From NCBI RefSeq assembly GCF_004376845.1, contig NZ_SNUW01000006.1, positions 124,001 to 188,000 of the forward strand: 64,000 nt of DNA, read 5' to 3'. Shown here in pieces: positions 62,125 through 64,000 of the stretch. Under the pieces are notes generated by a model. That model was not told the DNA's origin. It ran no database searches and worked only from the letters and a program-made list of their open reading frames with translations. Both the position numbers and the translations under genes were made by a program. This DNA is from Psychromonas algarum (GTDB lineage Bacteria > Pseudomonadota > Gammaproteobacteria > Enterobacterales > Psychromonadaceae). Numbering within the stretch: position 1 is the first letter of the stretch; each line of letters starts with the position of its first letter.

Positions 62125-62949
62125 TTACGAATATTGTTTTAAACGATGACGATATTCAATAAATTGTTCTTTGGTTAATAATTCACGTTGCTCATTTAAT
62201 ACATCACAATTAAATTCATCTGCAATTTGCTCAACAGCTCGTAACATCATATCAAATGCTTTATTAACGCTAATCTTATCGTTTGGAGCAGTTAAGAAAA
62301 ATGAAATACCCTGAGAGCTAAACTGTTCCATATGGTCAAGATCAAACGTTCCTGGAGCCATCATATTGGCAATACTAAATAATACTTCACCAGTACCATC
62401 AGAATGCTCATGTCGATGGAAGATATTCATTTCTCCAAAACGAAACCCAGATGTTAAAAAGAATTGTAACAATTCATGTCCGCCTAAACGCTTATCTTCT
62501 CTTGTAACAACATTAAAAATAAAAATATCGTTCTGTATTTTTGTTTGCTCTTGATTATTGTTAAATTCATCTTTAACAGCAGCATCATTATTAACTGGAG
62601 ATAATTCGATATCAGCTTGAGTGGCGCCAATTTCAACTTCATGATCAAGTGTTGAATGACTTTTAATAACAGGATCCGAATCTATATTTTGATGATTGTC
62701 TACAATGAATTCAAACATTTCAGGTTCATCTTTTTCTTCTGTAGAAGAAAAAACAACATGTTCAATATCTTCTTTAATAGTGGCAGAAGATTGCTCTGAC
62801 TCAATATTTTCAATTTGCTCAGACTCTTTCTCTTCTTGTTCAGCTTTTAGAGCAAGTTTATTTTTCCTATTTAATAAAAAACCGTGAATTAATACACCGG
62901 CAATCGCCAAAATACCAATAGCAATAAGAATAGATTGAAAGTTTTGCAT
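62125..62949 (-). CDS. zipA: Cell division protein ZipA
   Basis: 274 residues. The N-terminus is in the membrane (ILIAIGILAIAGVLIHGFLL, residues 7-26). A long acidic Glu/Asp-rich linker runs to about residue 140. The C-terminal FtsZ-binding domain begins IFIFNVVTREDKRLGGHELL and contains FGEMNIFHRHE and SIANMMAPGTFDLDHME. It tethers FtsZ to the membrane. It is upstream of ligA and divergent from cysZ, the standard arrangement. Confidence 0.94.
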   Translation of the reverse strand: MQNFQSILIAIGILAIAGVLIHGFLLNRKNKLALKAEQEEKESEQIENIESEQSSATIKEDIEHVVFSSTEEKDEPEMFEFIVDNHQNIDSDPVIKSHSTLDHEVEIGATQADIELSPVNNDAAVKDEFNNNQEQTKIQNDIFIFNVVTREDKRLGGHELLQFFLTSGFRFGEMNIFHRHEHSDGTGEVLFSIANMMAPGTFDLDHMEQFSSQGISFFLTAPNDKISVNKAFDMMLRAVEQIADEFNCDVLNEQRELLTKEQFIEYRHRLKQYS

Positions 62950-62983
62950 TATTAATTCTCTTGATTCATATAGATAATTTAAT

Positions 62984-63117
62984 TATAGGTAAATTACCTT
63001 GTATCGCACTGTGCGTCTATCATTTGCCATGATTTTTTTACAAAACTGCTAGGCAATTGATAAAAGAGGTGATTTATTAGCTGATATTTGCATTTTACAA
63101 GGTAATATTACCCTATA
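62984..63117. repeat. Inverted palindromic pair between zipA and cysZ
   Basis: TATAGGTAAATTACCTTGTA (62984-63003) and TACAAGGTAATATTACCCTATA (63096-63117) are inverted copies with one extra base in the right arm. Each core is itself a palindrome (GGTAAATTACC and GGTAATATTACC). About 92 nt separate them. They could be paired operators for the divergent genes or ends of a small element. Confidence 0.55.
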
Positions 63118-63138
63118 TATCAATAACAAGGCTCAGTA

Positions 63139-63924
63139 ATGAAAACAGAAAAAATCATAAAACAACCGTTAACTGGTATAGGATATTTAATCAAAGGTAC
63201 ACAACTACTCCGACACCCTAAATTAAGAGTTTTTGTGTTAATTCCATTACTCATCAATATTCTCATTTTTGCGAGTGCATTTTGGTTTTTATTTTCTAGC
63301 ATCACCGAGTGGATAAACAGTTACATCGGAGACTTACCTGATTTTTTAAGTTGGTTATCTTATCTCTTTTGGCCAATTATAATTTTCTCTATTCTATTTG
63401 CCTTTTCATTTGTATTTTCTACCATTGCGAACCTTATTGCAGCGCCGTTTAATGGTTTATTAGCAGAAAAAACAGAAAATTTACTCACAAATTCATCTAT
63501 TAATGATGATGGATGGAAAGAGTTATTAAAAGATTTACCAAGAATATTTAAGCGAGAATATCAGAAGTGGGTATATTTTTTACCACGTATGCTTTTATGC
63601 TTAATTCTATTTTTCATTCCTGTTATTGGACAAACTATTGCACCTGTTATTTGGTTTATATTTGCAGGATGGATGATGGCCATTCAATATGCTGATTATC
63701 CATTTGATAATCATAAAGTCCCCTTTGCTAAAATGAAGAAGATTTTAATCGCTCGTTTTGGAAAAAATATTACCTTTGGTATGGTGATCAGTATTTGTAC
63801 AACAATACCTGTTTTAAACTTTATCATTATGCCCATTGCCGTCTGCGGAGCAACCGCTGCCTGGGTTGATATATATAAAAACCAAGTATTCGACGATGTA
63901 GTTGCAAATATTGAACAAAAATAA
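63139..63924 (+). CDS. cysZ: Sulfate transporter CysZ
   Basis: 261 residues with about four to six hydrophobic helices. G-x-G-YLIKGTQLLRHPKLRVFVL at the N-terminus, IAAPFNGLLAEKTE, FKREYQKWVYFLPRM and the region WMMAIQYADYPFDNHK match CysZ, which imports sulfate for cysteine synthesis. AACAAGG lies about 8 nt before the ATG. cysK, its frequent neighbour, would lie beyond the window if present. Confidence 0.93.
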   Translation: MKTEKIIKQPLTGIGYLIKGTQLLRHPKLRVFVLIPLLINILIFASAFWFLFSSITEWINSYIGDLPDFLSWLSYLFWPIIIFSILFAFSFVFSTIANLIAAPFNGLLAEKTENLLTNSSINDDGWKELLKDLPRIFKREYQKWVYFLPRMLLCLILFFIPVIGQTIAPVIWFIFAGWMMAIQYADYPFDNHKVPFAKMKKILIARFGKNITFGMVISICTTIPVLNFIIMPIAVCGATAAWVDIYKNQVFDDVVANIEQK

Positions 63925-63934
63925 GTAATAAAAA

Positions 63935-63968
63935 AAGCCGTTCGCTCAAATAAATGAACGAACAGCTT
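63935..63968 (+). terminator. cysZ terminator
   Basis: AAGC-c-GTTCG pairs with CGAAC-a-GCTT across a 14-nt loop, followed by GTTTT, 10 nt after the cysZ stop. Confidence 0.7.
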
Positions 63969-64000
63969 GTTTTAAACTATTTGATGTAATCGCTATTAAA

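Overview
The window is AT-rich chromosomal DNA of a marine-type gammaproteobacterium. Gene content and order (zapD-coaE next to nadC, a complete dcw cluster ending in lpxC, M23 peptidase and secA, ftsK-lolA-rarA-serS, zipA-ligA, fadR/dsbB, DUF5062, HopJ-family protein) fit the Alteromonadales/Vibrionales area. Psychromonas or a close relative is my best guess, from gene order and protein style only. I see no rRNA, tRNA, CRISPR array, prophage or intact insertion sequence.

Region by region. 0-4.6 kb: end of a yciH/SUI1 gene, hopJ, yacG, zapD and coaE on the minus strand, divergent from nadC and a periplasmic ATP-dependent DNA ligase, then mutT. 4.6-9.9 kb: secA, an M23 endopeptidase, a divergent dciA (DUF721) gene and lpxC. 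10-27.1 kb: an uninterrupted minus-strand dcw operon (mraZ rsmH ftsL ftsI murE murF mraY murD ftsW murG murC ddlB ftsQ ftsA ftsZ) with overlapping or nearly abutting genes and a four-repeat MraZ-type operator at its head. 27.4-32 kb: the divergent rsfS-rlmH-mrdA-mrdB-rlpA elongation operon. 32-35.4 kb: an Old Yellow Enzyme gene with a repressor-like palindrome, pmbA and darP. 35.7-42.3 kb: carAB, an unlisted 38-residue membrane protein beside a perfect FNR box, and pepD. 42.4-50 kb: an accessory-like stretch with a MipA/OmpV porin-like protein, an S49 peptidase, a BMT5-like methyltransferase with a C2H2 finger, DUF1244, a MerR regulator with a divergent cation exporter, a GST, cytochrome b561, YceI and a tandem DUF2061 protein behind a perfect Fur box. 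50-58 kb: serS, a decayed crcB, a fluoride riboswitch driving a CLC-F type fluoride exporter, rarA, lolA and ftsK. 58-64 kb: fadR, dsbB, DUF5062, ligA, zipA and cysZ.

Most of the window makes and divides the cell envelope: precursor synthesis (MurC-F, Ddl, MraY, MurG), septal (FtsI/FtsW/FtsQLAZ, ZipA, ZapD, FtsK, RlpA) and lateral (MrdA/RodA) wall synthesis, lipid A (LpxC), secretion and lipoprotein sorting (SecA, LolA). The most interesting accessory signals are the fluoride locus, where one exporter family appears to have replaced another; the FNR-box small membrane protein; a ~73-nt hairpin repeat present three times; and the metal-, iron- and electrophile-type regulatory sites in the 32-50 kb region.

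Several starts differ from the longest open frame because a ribosome binding site decides them, including TTG starts for rsfS, carA and dsbB.
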